Positions 1 through 11,986 of a stretch of 64,000 nucleotides of DNA are shown here, piece after piece. Origin of the DNA: Cyathus striatus (taxonomy: Eukaryota; Basidiomycota; Agaricomycetes; Agaricales; Nidulariaceae); assembly GCA_025738555.1 (NCBI GenBank), contig JAOVFP010000010.1:310001-374000 (forward strand), written 5' to 3'. The notes below the pieces were generated by a model. That model ran no database searches. It saw only the letters and a list, made by a program, of their open reading frames with translations, and was not told the origin of the DNA. How positions within the stretch are numbered: the stretch's first letter is position 1; each line of letters opens with the position of its first letter. The position numbers were made by a program, and so were the translations under genes.

Positions 1-1
1 G

Positions 2-2444
2 GAGGACTCGAGGAACACGTTAATTTCCAGTTTTTTCTTTTCACGAACCTTTACAAGTACAGGACGAGATGACGGAACAAGAGTTATTCCAACAATCGTA
101 TATCATCTTGCGATTAGGATTCCAGAAGTAAGAAGTTTGATCTTGGAAGAGCTGAAGCGCGACCCAGCCATATTTCACCACTCAATGGAGAAACAGTTGA
201 AGAGTCTAGTCATAGATCCAATCATGCATCTTAAGATGAATGGTGATCTCCTTACTCCATGCCTTGTAATAATTGATGGTCTAGATGAATGTAATAACAC
301 TGATGTTCAATCAAGGATCATAAAGGCTATCACAGGCATTGCAGTGTCTCAGCCGCTGCAGCTGAGGTTTCTCATAGCAAGCAGACCAGAACATGAAATT
401 CAGAAAACATTCAATTTACCATTGGTCAATAATATATCCACTCACCTGACTCTAGACTGGAAATATAATCCAGATCAGGATATCAAGACATATCTTCTAG
501 ATGCATTCAACATCATTAAACAGACTCATGTCTTAGCCTCTGAATTATCTGGAATTTCCAGCTGGCCAGCATGGTATGACCTAGCAAAATTGGTGAAAAA
601 ATCATCGGGGCAGTTCATTTATGCTTCAATTGTGGTTAAATTCATTTCTGATGATAATCATGATCCACGAGAAGCTCTTAATGCTATCATTCATAAGACT
701 GTGAGGGGTACATTAGAAGAAAACCCTTTTGCCGAGCTAGATCCACTGTATGATTACATTCTTTCATCAGCTGCATCTAAAACAAAGGGAGGGTATGACA
801 CAATTATGGATATATTAAAAGTAATAGCTCTCTCACAAAAAGATACTGATCAGCTTGGAATGTTCACCGTGATGAGCCGCAAACCATCTGTCGTCGATCA
901 TGTCCAGTATCTAGCTGAATTCTTAGGAATTAAGAAATCAGATGTGAAGTTACGAATGCTGCACCTTCGCTCAATAGTATATATACCGACGGAGGTCAGC
1001 AATATCAGATTAGGTGTACATCCTATTAGATTTGATCATGCTTCTGTTAAAGATTTTTTGTTGGACCCATCTAGGTCAGGGAGATTTTTCATTGATCCTG
1101 TAAAAGGAAACATATTCTTGGCACAACGTTGTCAGGCTACAATTTTGCATATTCTATTTGAGGACAATCACCCTGCCAAAGGGGCCTGGGACGAATATCA
1201 TATCATGACTGTAAAGAATTATGCTGCTCGTAACTATTTTCGCCACATGAAGTACAGCAAGTTTGATATTCAACTATTAAATGAATTTCGACAACTGCAA
1301 GACGTGCCGTTGTTTATCTCAAATATGTTCTCGAAGATGGCAGGGAAGGAAATGATGAATGTGCTTGAATATGTTTTTTATTTTGATTTCTCCAAGGAAG
1401 TAAGTAGGGATGAATTTTCATATGATATTAAGCTACAACTATTGTATGCTATAGAACTTCGCTGTCCCAAGAGAAACGATGTCCGAAGATGTTAGCATAT
1501 GCATAAGTAGTGCAATGGATGAATTCATCTTGAAGCATTTTATCGATGCTGAGGAGACATATATTCATGCCATAAAAGACATTATACGTGAAAGGGAGAA
1601 AAACTCGCACTATAGTACTCCTGGCATGAGCTGCTGGACGGCAGCAATAATGGAGAGCCCTTTACGAGGACGTCATATCTATCTAAGTAAAGAAAAAACC
1701 CTGTTCTTGATTCGTCGAATATTGGAGCAGTGGTACCAAATGTATGTTATCAGTCATCTATAGTAAATTAAATCAGAATTGTTATTACAGCATCTTTAGA
1801 GTCTCTTCCGATTTTTATGATCTTCCAGTGTTTGGAGTAGAAACTTATGATTATTCACCGATCATGAGATATTTATTCTATAGAATCAAACCATCTTTAG
1901 TGGAGTACAGTAATGTGCTTGACTACTGTTCACTCAATCGTATCAAAAAGATTTTAAAGGCATGATATTTACATAATATATTCATCAACGAATATCTAAC
2001 CTGTCCGTATTGCAGAAACTTGATTCGATCGAAGAAAACAACAATCCAAACAGAAATAACGAAATTGAGGACTCAGAGGATGAGTCTGACGAGAAATGGG
2101 AGGGTATGTTTTACAATGAATTAGATGGAGCGTTTGGCAAGGATATGGAAGATCTGTCTGAAGAGGAAGCGGAGGGTGAGTCAGACAAGGACGTGAAAGA
2201 CGAGTCATATGAGAATCCGAAAACAGAGTCTAACAAGGATATAGAAGACGAGTCTCATGAGGACGTGAGAAAAGAGTCTGACGAGGATGCGGAAGTGAAA
2301 CAGACATACGAACCAAGCACTATCGTCGATCATCCACATGCCAGACAAGATTCTTTATCCGAGGGCCATAGAAGCCCATGGCGACAAAGAATCATCTCCA
2401 GGATGCGGAAGTGCTTCAGAGGAGAAAATGGATACAGTGGATAA
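2..2444 (+). CDS. NACHT-domain NLR-like protein A0, 5' part outside the window
   Basis: The reading frame is open from base 2, just after where the Walker A motif lies in its paralogues, so the first exon and P-loop are upstream of the window. Exons by splice signals: 2-1399, 1455-1741, 1791-1959, 2016-2444. The introns are 55 nt (GTAAGT...TATAG, phase 0), 49 nt (GTATGT...ACAG, phase 2) and 56 nt (GC-AG, phase 0); each junction keeps the frame, and the same introns recur in the other copies. Walker B reads LVIIDGLDEC. Later come the fungal NACHT-type FIYAS and IRFDHASVKDFLLDPSRSG blocks. The C-terminal module (AMDEFILKHFIDAEETYIHAI) has no recognised family. The last exon is acidic with degenerate S-D/N-K-D repeats, then a basic WRQRIISRMRKCF end. 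It is very close to A1 at 26113. By family it is a STAND NTPase, probably cytosolic; a recognition role is inferred. If the GC-AG intron is retained, the protein ends at KA-stop near 1965. Confidence 0.85.
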
Positions 2445-2448
2445 TAGC

Positions 2449-2706
2449 ATTGGATACACGAATTTGGAAGGTCATACCCACTCGGAGACAGATATTCACG
2501 GACACGTAAACGTTGAATCACAGGCTCAGGAAGCAACCGAGAATACACAACAATCATTACCGGAAGACAACGTAAATTCAGACGGTGGAATAGACGTTCG
2601 TCCTGTATCACAGAATGCAGTATTCGGCTCTATTCATTACCTTATCTCGCTGTACACCCACTGCCTCTTACTGACTTCTCTTCTCGTATTCATTACCATC
2701 ATATAG
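2449..2706 (+). other. Conserved tail ORF with a C-terminal hydrophobic segment, downstream of A0
   Basis: Directly after the acidic exon of A0, in another frame, lies an open stretch reading IGYTNLEGHTHSE..., SLPEDNVNSDGG and ending in a hydrophobic run (YLISLYTHCLLLTSLLVFI) that looks like a single membrane segment. The same peptide follows A1 and, in part, C. A 9-nt in-frame length difference between the A0 and A1 copies suggests it has been translated. I could not find one splice junction that joins it to the acidic exon in all copies, so it is either an alternative last exon or a relic of an older tail. Confidence 0.4.
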
Positions 2707-3320
2707 CTTTGCTTTCCCCAACTTTTCTCTTTATCACGAGCTCATTATGATTAGAAGGTTGAACGGACGTCAAACCACCGTCATGGATAATTCTTTTGTC
2801 GGGTGGGTACTTTGTAGTTTCTTTGTTAGTTGTATTTAATATAGTCTGATGATCTGGATCATGGACTTTAAAACTGACTAATATTATAATCATCGTGCGG
2901 TATTAGTGACTACATGGATTATCGCGGTATCCTTCACTAGCAGGTAAAATCCAGAGCCTCTGGTTCACCTAAGTCGAACGTTTCAGGGTATAGAGGTGGA
3001 CCACCATACCCAAGAATGACAGCCTGAGAGAAATAGAAAACGCGCGAGGTAACTATAAGAACCTTGAGATAACCACGGAGAGTATGGATCCTGCGGCCTG
3101 CCTTTTCAGAGCACGGAGAAGTTCGCATTAGATTGCTTGAGCTCTTGTGCCTTGCCTTTATGGGCGCTCTTGATGTAGATTCCATGGCTGCTCGACGATA
3201 CTGCAGTTCTAAACTAAACTTGGACTGAAGTCAAACTGAAGTCACTAAGTCTGAGCTCGGTTAAGCGCTACGCACCAAGACAAGCGGCCCTGCCGGGTAG
3301 CGCTTCGCGTCAACGCTTCA
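2707..3320. repeat. 3' flanking cassette of the A/C NACHT genes, copy 1
   Basis: Non-coding stretch running from the A0 tail through CATCGTGCGGTATTAGTG to GCTCGGTTAAGCGCTACGC and CCCTGCCGGGTAGCGC. Matching stretches follow A1 (29200-29758 and 30898-30960) and C (45530-46018 and 47009-47090), and part recurs at 5941-6110. It moved with the genes in segmental duplications. I see no convincing gene in it. Confidence 0.7.
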
Positions 3321-5411
3321 ACTGTGGGAAAATGGAAGCTCTCGCACGGACCAATGAGTTCGAAGAGAATCCGAGTCCCGACGTCTACTGGCGAAGCTGG
3401 AGGACCAGCTGCCAGCTTGCTTGCAGAGTGTTCAAAAACGTTTCAACTTTATACCACCGTTACGTCTCTTGAGACCATGGGGTCGGTGTTCGGATGCTGG
3501 AGTATGGAGTTGGTATGGAATATCGAACAAGCGGAACTGGAACATATAATAAGGTGCGCTTGGGCTACGTGCACTTCAATGTCTCCCTCTCAAATGCACG
3601 TTACTCACTAGCCTCCTTCCTCAGGCATGGATCACCTTGCTTCATCCACGTTCACTGGCACTTCCCACCCACATTACTCCCGAGTCCCGACCACTGGAAC
3701 GAACAACCCATCAATTCAATCGTTTTCGTGCACGCACCACAGTTGTGACTACTTCCCTAGTGGACGTCGAGAACTGGCTTGTAAAGTGTATCTTCAGGCC
3801 GTTGTTCCAAAGCTACAGACACTAGTTAGCGTGTATCAAGTGAAGCGTAACTTTGGTGTAGTATGGGTATTGTCTTTGGTGTGCTAGTTCTGGAATGCAC
3901 GTACGTTCATTCTTTCATCTTTATTTTGGAACTCCAGCCAACCTACTCACAGGTTAGACGGCTTTTCCACTACCAATGCTATAACGCTCCCACTGCAATC
4001 ACACCCAACACATCATCTCTCCCGTCCCCTTCACATAATAAATCACCAATCAACGAGCGGAATATATTGCAATAAGGTGCACCCGGGGTACGTGCACGTC
4101 AATGTCTCCCTCGAGCTCTTATCCGCACGTTACTTACTAGCCTCCATTCTTAGGCACAGAGCATCTTCCGTCATCACTTTGACCCTTCGCCAAGATTATG
4201 GGAACGAACCACTATCAATTCGGCCTCATCCGCGCATCGCAGCTGTCGCTACTCTCTTGTATACTGTCCATACAACGTTCAGTCTACCCCGAACTCACTA
4301 GCAACATCGGACTGCGACGTCTTCGAAGACGATTGGTCGAGCCAGACAGCAGATCGGAATGCAGCGTGTCTTCAAGCCATTGAGCCAACGCGGAAAATGC
4401 TGGATAAAGGGAATCCAATCGTTCATTTTAAGATTCGATAATGAAGTGTAGCTTGAGAGCGGTGTAAGTGTCGTCTTTGAGGTGCTGGAACGCACGTACG
4501 TCCCTCCTTCATTTGTATTCAAAAACTCCAGCCAACCTACTTAAAGCTTTCGTCTCAGCTCTTTCACTACGAATACCATAACGCTCGCAGAATCGGATCC
4601 TGCACTCCTCTCCACCATCCTCCTCACGAACGAACACAGCACCCTCCTATGAATGTCGCAACACGAGGGGTTAGCCATTACTCCAGTCTCTCGATGACCG
4701 GAACAAACAGACCATCAATTCCGTCCCTCTCGCGCACACATCGCAGTTGTCACAATTTCCTTCGTGTACCGTCCATCCAGCGATCAATCTACCACGAACC
4801 TGATAGAGAGGTCAAACCTGCGACGCCTTCGAGCGCAATTCGTAGAATTACACAGTGGATTGGGATGGGAGGTATCTTCAGGCCGATGTGCCAAAGCTGC
4901 AGCCGCTTGGTAATGGGGATTCAACCGTGCATTTCGGTGTTTGAGATGAAGACTATGTGTTTTGGTGCAGTACGAGTATCGCCCTCTGAGGGACTTACTG
5001 GTATGTACTCTCCCTCATCTTGTATTTTGATGGCGGCCGCTCTTACGGTCTTCCACTACGGAAGCCGTAACTCTTCCTCAGTCTCATCTTGCACTTCATC
5101 CCCGATATCTTCACGTACGAAACCACCACTCCCTCTCACGCACAGTACACCGATACGACAACCAAATCAACGAGAGGCTAGTGCCGCCAGCGACATACTC
5201 GACGTGCCCCCTCTTCCTCAGACTGGGAACTCAATGGCAGTACCGCAGAACGTATGCACGCGCATCGAATTCTCCAGAGGATGAAGTCGTTAGCGTCCTT
5301 CCCTTTTCATCTAATCTTCTAGGCTCAACGCATTCAGCATTGCAGGGTGTACCAGCGACACTGACTATGTAATAAGCGTAAGTATGTTTGCTACTTTATC
5401 GTTCAATAATG
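3321..5411. repeat. Decayed spacer modules (unidentified repeat family)
   Basis: No intact gene. The stretch holds several diverged copies of a module found throughout the spacers. Landmarks are CTAGCAACATCGG, CTTCAGGCCGTTGT, then GTACGT...CCAACCTACTCACAG with the spacing and branch-like sequence of a ~50-nt intron (for example 3901-3952 and about 4496-4546), then CTCTTCCACTACGAAAGCC. Frames between these signals are broken. Bases 3200-4620 are nearly the same as 30900-32340 downstream of A1, so this is also one arm of a segmental duplication. Confidence 0.6.
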
Positions 5412-5870
5412 TGTAGAACAGGCGTTTCGCCTGCACTACAAAAATTGACATATTACAATTTCCATTACGTAATCAGCTGATGCGCGCATCGACGCGTTCT
5501 CTCACTTTCTCCCTTCAACGCCGACACTCCTGCATCGCTCTCAACGCCGCTATTACTCAATGTGTTTCAATATCGTCGGTACTGCGCACTACCAAGCTCC
5601 ACTAAATGCGCAGTTTGCTTTACCAAAGGCCGTGTCAGCACCCTATGTCTCCTTCTCCCAAGTTTTTAGTTTACAAAATTTCTTCCAATTCATCGGTATG
5701 CTTTATGTTTCAAGCCTTTCCTTTTTCTTCCAATAAATCTACAGTCTCTACACCTTTAATTTCCGTTCTATTCAACTATTCCTCATTTAGTGATCTCCTT
5801 ATTCTAATTTTCTATAAAAATCATGTAACTACTCCTTCCTAACTCAGTTTACATTTGCCCCCTTCTCGAT
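5412..5870. mobile_element. Possible degenerate LTR fragment
   Basis: The spacer repeat is interrupted at 5412 by TGTAGAACAGGCG followed by a palindrome (CAGGCGTTTCGCCTG). The reverse complement of the candidate solo LTR at 38104-38816 begins the same way, and both have TACGTAAT further in. The remaining bases are T/C-rich with no gene. The right boundary is a guess from where recognisable spacer sequence resumes (about 5940). Confidence 0.25.
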
Positions 5871-7440
5871 GCCTTAGAACACCCAGGTCGAACGGATGTT
5901 CAACCGACTCGCTTACAATTTCTTTGTTTAGGCCTCAAGCTCATTGTTTCCTCTACAGGGCACTCTTGATGTAGATTCCATGGCTGTTCGACGATACTGC
6001 CGTTCTAAAGCTAGACTTGGACTGAAGTGAAACTGAAGTCACTAAGTCTGAGCTCGGTTAAGCGCTACGCAGTAAGACAAGCGACCCTGCCGGGTAGCGC
6101 TCAACTTCGCATCAGCGCTTCAATTGTGGGAAAAATGGAAGCCCTCGCTTGGCCCTCGCATGGTTGTCGCACCCACGGACCATTGAATTCGAAGAGAAAC
6201 CCCTTCATCTATTGGCGTAGCCCTGGTCCGCAGCTGGCGACTTGTTTGCAGAATGCGTGAAGTGTAGCTTTGGTGCAGTGCTGGTATCGCCTCTGATGCA
6301 CTGGTACTGGCAGCTGGAATACATATACGTCAGACCCATCCCTTCTTGAAACTCCAGCCAGCCTACTCACAGGTTAGACGGTTCTTCTGCTGCCAATGCC
6401 AATCTAACATTTCACTCCCCCCCCCTCCCTTCACGTACGACCTCACCAATCAATATCATATGCAATAAGGTGCTCCCGGGGTATGTGCGCGTCGATGTCA
6501 CCCTCGAGCTCTCAACCACACGTTACTTACTAGCTTCCATTCTCAGGCATAGACCTTCACCCTCCACCAACATTAGGGGGGCGGACGGCTGTCGTTTCGG
6601 TCCTTCTCGTCAGTGCATCGCAGCTGTCGTTTCTTCCCTTGTTGACCGTCGATCCAGCGTCAACGTTCAGTCTACCCCGAACTCACTAGCAACATCGGGC
6701 TGTGACGTCTTCGAAGTCGATTGGCCAAACGAGACATCAGGCCATTTTTCACACACAGCAGACGCTGGATGATGACGATTCCACCGTGGGTTCTAGAGTG
6801 AAGTGTAGCTTTGGAGCAGTATAAGTATCGCTATAGAGGTACTGGAACGCACGTACGTCCTCCTTCATCTGTATTCTCTCAATCCAGTCAACCCACCCGC
6901 AGGGTTGGATGGCTCTTCCACTACAGAAGTCATAACGCTCGCAGAATCACATCCTACACTCTTCTCCGTCGTCTTATTCAAGAACGAACACACCATACCC
7001 ACCTATGAACGCCGCAACACCGCAACACCCTAGTCCACGAGGGGTTAGCGTGTGCCAGCGGCGCACTCGACTTGCTCGGACTGCTCACTCAATGGCCAAC
7101 GTATGCACGTAGTAGTGTAGCTCGTATATAGTGCACGATTGCGTGAGCAGTTTTGAGATTTCTGCAAAAGCATGCCACGATGATGCTGTGGCACAGCGCA
7201 TCGTACGTCTTCACTCTTCCTCTCCAAAGAGACGATGATTGACATGCATTAAAGCGATATACTAACAGCGCAGAGGAACAAGCACAACCGTGCCGCAAAA
7301 CGTATCCAGGGTAACGTGGATAAGCCGTTTTCCTTAAGGATAGGTGCGGCGCTACCATTCGAGTATCTAGGGGACTCTAATGTGTACTTATATGCTACTT
7401 ATAGCTGTTCCTTATCTACGCATGGGATCATATGTATACA
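5871..7440. repeat. Further decayed spacer modules
   Basis: The stretch contains another piece of the 3' cassette (5941-6110) and two more modules with intron-like segments near 6325-6378 and 6850-6900. It continues into a portion like 32340-32640. Only short, stop-interrupted frames are present; I see no gene. Confidence 0.55.
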
Positions 7441-8675
7441 TACGTCTAATATAACGTTCCTTCGAAGGGTGCATGCGAACTCATGGTAGACGCACTCACG
7501 AAGTTATTTTTACTTCTTAACCTCGATGCGAGCGATAACAAGTACATTTGGAGTAGCGATCAAACCACTGTTTTATCGTCACTGGAGTTCCGGCTTACAG
7601 GCGTTTGCATTAGAAACTGCAGTCGCGAATTTTGCGGAACCTATTTGTTCCTGTGTGTCTATGTGCAAATAGTGACCTTGTCACGCTTCGTGCCGAGATC
7701 TATATTCCTTGGCATCCCAGATCGTTGTTCCGATTCGAAAAGACGACACATAAAATTCCATTGGACGTTGATTGGACGTATTGAACATGTATATAATTAA
7801 ACCGACAAACAAGAGTTACGATAATGACCGCAAGTTAACTTTGCGATGTGGGTAGAGGGTATACTAGTAGAATGCTTAATAGAATTTGAATTTGGTTTGA
7901 TAAGTACATAGAAATAGAGATATCGGCACTGTAGGATTCGAATGGACCATATATTATTGCCATAGACAACTTGAAAAGCCTTGTAATGTACTAGCTTGTA
8001 GCGGAAAACTAGATCAAACTGGCATAACGACATGCGACGACTTAAAGATCACACACCAAGACAAATCGATGCATTCGACTTTCCGTGATCAATGTGCATC
8101 CTCATGCAATGTGCATTTTATCGTTGGAAAACCCAAGTCTCACAAGATAAGTACTTAGTACTAACTCCTGGCTCCCATATCGCAAGGAAGTTTCATTAAC
8201 CCTTGAACTTGTTTCGTTATCGTAATATTTCTATAGTACAGACTCCAGACGATGTAAAAATTCAAGTATATTTTGTAGACAATGAGCCAGAGCTTCGTAC
8301 AGGTGAATAGGTGAACCCCGTGAGGACCAGGAGATGAAGAAAAGTACGAGAGCGGCACGCCGGCAACGCCCTGCAACACTGTACGGGGCCAGACCTGGCG
8401 AGCCTCTGCAGAAGTCACAGTTTGGTCAATAACAAATACACACAAATAGGTTCCGCAAAATTCGCGACTGCAGTTTCTAATGCAAACGCCTGTATTTACA
8501 GTAATAGTAATCGATGTAATCGATTAGAATTTCGGGTCAGCGGACTGCGTATAGCGCTTACGTAGTTTTATATAGCAAATGTGAACTATGTACGTCTTCC
8601 GTCTTCGCTCCGACAGCAGCTCCCTCGTGAGCGCCTGTAACTGACTTGCACTGCAGGATTTAACAATTTGACATT
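7441..8675 (+). promoter_or_regulatory. Orphan copy of the B-type NACHT promoter region, interrupted by an element
   Basis: 7470-7597 and 8493-8640 together resemble the DNA upstream of B1 (14860-15060) and B2 (52660-52930): AACGTCGATGCGATCG, a GTATTTATAG-like segment, GTAATCGAT...ATCGATT, GGTCAGC, and the CTCCCTCGTG block. No NACHT gene follows; the Harbinger element begins at 8676. It reads as a duplicated promoter that lost its gene. Confidence 0.4.
7598..8492. mobile_element. TA-target element with 50-bp perfect terminal inverted repeats
   Basis: An 895-bp unit starts CAGGCGTTTGCATTAG at 7598 and ends with the exact reverse complement at 8492. The perfect inverted repeats cover 7598-7647 and 8443-8492. 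TA dinucleotides flank it on both sides (7596-7597 and 8493-8494), as in Tc1/mariner-type insertion. No transposase frame is seen, so it is non-autonomous. It sits in a B-type promoter copy. Confidence 0.75.
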
Positions 8676-8932
8676 AGGGGAAGTCAAACCTGGCGATACA
8701 AAACTACGATACAATCAAACCGTGAAATGAAATAACTTCCCACGGGTACAGCTGACGGTTTTAATTCCTGTATCGTTGCGAGATCCAAGTACATCGTTGC
8801 AAGATCCAAGTAAGCACTCAGTCGGCGATTCGGAATTTGAATTTTGCCGTCGCTGTGCATTCCGCGTTGCTCACCGACACCGATGGTAATAATACATTTA
8901 CCTTGTAATTGCTCTGGTACAATCTCTAATAC

Positions 8933-10418
8933 ATGGCTGAGCTCCCCCTTCCTCTCGTTAACACATCTTCTACAACGCAACAACCACTTCAATCTCTCGA
9001 CGAACAACTCTCATCTCTAAGAGCCACTCTGGATGCCAGTAAACCACGCAAGCCCCCAGCACCCGCTCGAGTTCATACAAACACCAAGGCTGGAAAGGAG
9101 AACTCAATCCCTACTCAACCTCTAGCTAAAGGGAAAGCTGGCATCACAGACTCCGGTGTTCAGGAATCTATACGGTGTGTATTTCTTATCTATTGTTACA
9201 TTATACCCAATTTACCTGTTCGTTTAGGTGGTCTGACCCTAAGAATTTTCATCTCACCGACTCCCTTTTGTCACGGATCGAAGAAAATGTATCCTATCGC
9301 CGGATATTTGGCTTCAAGCCTATTGAGATCCAAAGCACCACGAAACGAACAAGCCTTACTATTATCCAAGCATGTCGGGAGATCGTTGTAATGGTCTTCC
9401 CCGGAACTTTGATGTCTGTAGAGAAGCTCGAGAAGCTTGCACTTTCCTTTAAAGCTCGTATGAAGAAGTGAGCCCTCAATTATTCTTTCTATTGATAGCA
9501 CCAAGTCACTTCACAGACTATCAACGAAATACAAAGAATACTACAACCAGCTAGGGTCGACAGGGCATGGATTAATTGAGGAGGGGCGCCAAGATGAGTT
9601 ACATGAAGGGACGGAGATTTTCAATGCATGGCGTAAGAATTGGTTTTCTGGTGAATAATGTATCACTTACACGAATTATAGAGAAGATCCAAAAGGAGTT
9701 CCCATGGTATCTACAGCTGCATGAGAATCTCTCGCCGAATCCAGTTTATGACCGTTCAGGTATTGTAAACAGCTCGACACCCCTCGATTTGAATGTCTTG
9801 CATTCAGAATCACCAACTGTTGGAAGGAGTAAAGGGAAATCCGATATTTCAGATATCAGTGAAACAGAAGGCGTACCACAAGTTAGTGAGTCCCAGGTAC
9901 TGGTTTATGTTCTGCTTGTTATTACCACAGTGTGTGAATTGTACCAACAGGGTTCTTTACGTGACCATTCACCGGGCTGGCAGCTGACGCCAATGGATGA
10001 TATTTTTGCCGATGAGCTCTCAGAGCACCATCCCACCTCCCCAGTTGCATTTGATGCTTCTACATTGCTATCAGCAGCAACAACGGCATTCACTCACCCA
10101 CTCGATACTCAAGTAACCCCACCAGTACAACATAATATTCCACAAAAGCGCAAATCTCCATATGACCAAATTTACGATATGTCTGAAAATTACAAGAAGA
10201 CTCAAGCTGACCGTGACAGGATGAAGTTGGAGCGTGAGCGTATACGCCAGCAGGGAAAGGCTGACCGTGAGAGGGAACGTCGGGGGTCTCGTGAGCAGTC
10301 CAATATACGTCGACATGAGGCAGAGGAAATAGCAAAGGACAAGGAGCGCGCTCATCAGCTAGCTATTTTGGACAAGCAAATTCAGCTTGAGCTTTTGCGC
10401 AGGGGTAATACAAGTTAA
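8933..10418 (+). CDS. Harbinger accessory DNA-binding protein (SANT-like plus coiled coil)
   Basis: Predicted exons 8933-9174, 9228-9467, 9517-9632 and 9682-10418 join in frame to about 444 residues. A further optional 54-nt in-frame intron (9897-9950) would give about 426. The start is the ATG of MAELPLPLVN. Residues from about 80 (RWSDPKNFHLTDSLLSRIEE) look like the Myb/SANT-type fold that partners Harbinger transposases. The middle is Ser/Thr/Pro-rich. The last ~90 residues form a highly charged helix (MKLERERIRQQGKADRERER), probably a coiled coil. In known Harbinger systems the accessory protein helps bring the transposase to the nucleus and to DNA; that is carried over by analogy. Two introns were chosen partly by frame. 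Confidence 0.8.
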
Positions 10419-10473
10419 TTATTTGATTCCTTACAATCTTTTATACAACTACTATTGCACTTGTGTCTCATAC

Positions 10474-11986
10474 CTAATTTTCTCCCCGCTGTAAACTTGC
10501 CTTTAATTGCTCCCGTTTAATTTTACCTTCTAATAGTGCTATCTGCTCATTGACGTTATAGTTCTGCTCCATTTCTTCCATTTGGTTTAATCTTTCTCTT
10601 TCCCACTCTTCACGTAATTCCTGTTCCTCTTGTGTTGCTTCTTGACCTCGAATATAGAATGTATCTGTTTCAATGTTGTCCCCATTTTCATGCATAATAG
10701 CAAAGTTGTGTAGGTGGATGCATGCTATAACCCAGAGAGTAGCTATGTCTCGTGCTTTCCTATTGTCAATGCGAACACGAAGACCTCGTAAGGAAGACCA
10801 TCGACCTTTGAGAAAGCCAACACAATGTTCAGAGCGAATGCGAACTGCAGAAACATGATAATTATAGTTTTTATTTTCTCGTTCAAGGTTCTCTGGTCTA
10901 ATATATGCAATGTAAGTAGATTGAATAGATATAAAAATAATTACATACGCTTTATAGGGAGCTTGACACCATGAACAGAGTGGATATGCTGAGTCAGCCC
11001 ATATGAATTCTTCAGGCTCAAGAAGGCGTTCATGCTCTTGGAAAATTTTTGTGCCTTGCCATGCAGTTGCATCATGCTGACTACCTGGAAGTCCAACAGA
11101 GTAGTCAATAATTCGAAGATCTGGAAGGCTAACAAGCTAATACAAATTTTAGTTATTATAAATCAATAGAATAAGTGAATTTTCATACCTGAATGTTTAA
11201 AGAATAGTTTGACTTGCGGTCGAAATATGCATTTCCAAAATGATGAGGCCGTTGGAATACAGGGACAAGAGTACCATCCACCATAAGCCATCCATTACGC
11301 CATGAATAGCAAGAATGCTCCTCAACCCAGGCCTTTGCCTGCTCTTTTTGCTCAGGGGCTGGCCAACTCATTGTGGCATGACGAAAGCGTGGATCACAAC
11401 ATGCTTCTATAACTCGCAGTGTGGCATTTCGTACAGTTCCATATGAAACTCCAGACCATAGTGCTACCTTAAGAGTGCTAGCGGCATTTCCATAATGTCG
11501 AAATCGGTATAAAGCAATTGCAACTTGCTGAACAACAGGAATTTGTTCAAATCCGGAGTTATTGTGGAATATAGGATGGTCTTGAAGTACAGAGACTAAG
11601 GCATCAAAACATGCTGTTGTCAACCCAGTATAAGACCTAAAAATATCAGGAAAGCCATATTTGTACTCGTTAAGTAGCATGTTAATATTTTCAGGTGTTT
11701 TTGGAATTGATCGACGCTCAAGGTAGCGTTGACGATATAGCTCCTCCAAAGCAGAAATTATGCGAGCAGGAAGAGGTTCAAGACTTTCAATGGATGAGGT
11801 AGAATCACTGGAATCACTGGAAGATGTTGTTAAGTTGGAGGAATCTTCACTTGAATCGGAGTGGGAAGGACTTGATTCAGAAGAAGAGGACGATGTTAAT
11901 CTAGCCTCTTCTTCAGCTACAGTATATACCATAAATGCTTCCAATAGTGCCTTTTCATGTTGCTGTCGTTCAGATAAGCGAGGCAT
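10474..11986 (-). CDS. HARBI1-like Harbinger transposase (DDE nuclease)
   Basis: Three exons on the minus strand: 11986-11189, 11136-10949, 10897-10474. They join through 52- and 51-nt introns (GTATGA...TTAG and GTATGT...TTAG) to give 469 residues with no stop. Residues 1-80 are Ser-rich and acidic. A helical region follows, with a helix-turn-helix-like part (ALWSGVSYGTVRNA). The DDE_Tnp_4 nuclease signatures come next: LMVDGTLVP (D237), YFDRKSNYSLNIQ, PGSQHDATAW (D288), WADSAYP (D314) and RIRSEHCVGFLKGRW (E352). The C-terminus is a Glu-rich coiled coil. All landmark acidic residues are present, so it may be active. It cuts and rejoins element ends in the nucleus. It converges on the accessory gene, with 55 bases between their stops. 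Confidence 0.92.

Noticed and set aside
1763..1790. GTAAAT donor at 1763 for the second visible A0 intron
   Set aside because: The intron would be only 28 nt; GTATGT at 1742 gives 49 nt and is conserved in A1, A2 and C.
4649..5284. A 211-codon open frame on the + strand
   Set aside because: It is Ser/Thr/Arg-rich, crosses an intron-like part of a spacer module and is not kept open in the duplicate modules. It looks like a chance frame.
5412..5440. Hairpin considered as a Helitron 3' end
   Set aside because: No CTRR follows the hairpin and no Rep/helicase or matching TC start is visible; the LTR explanation fits better.
9651..9681. Donor GTGAAT at 9651 for the third intron of the Harbinger accessory gene
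   Set aside because: It would make a 31-nt intron. The GTAAGA donor at 9633 gives 49 nt, like its neighbours, and also keeps the frame.
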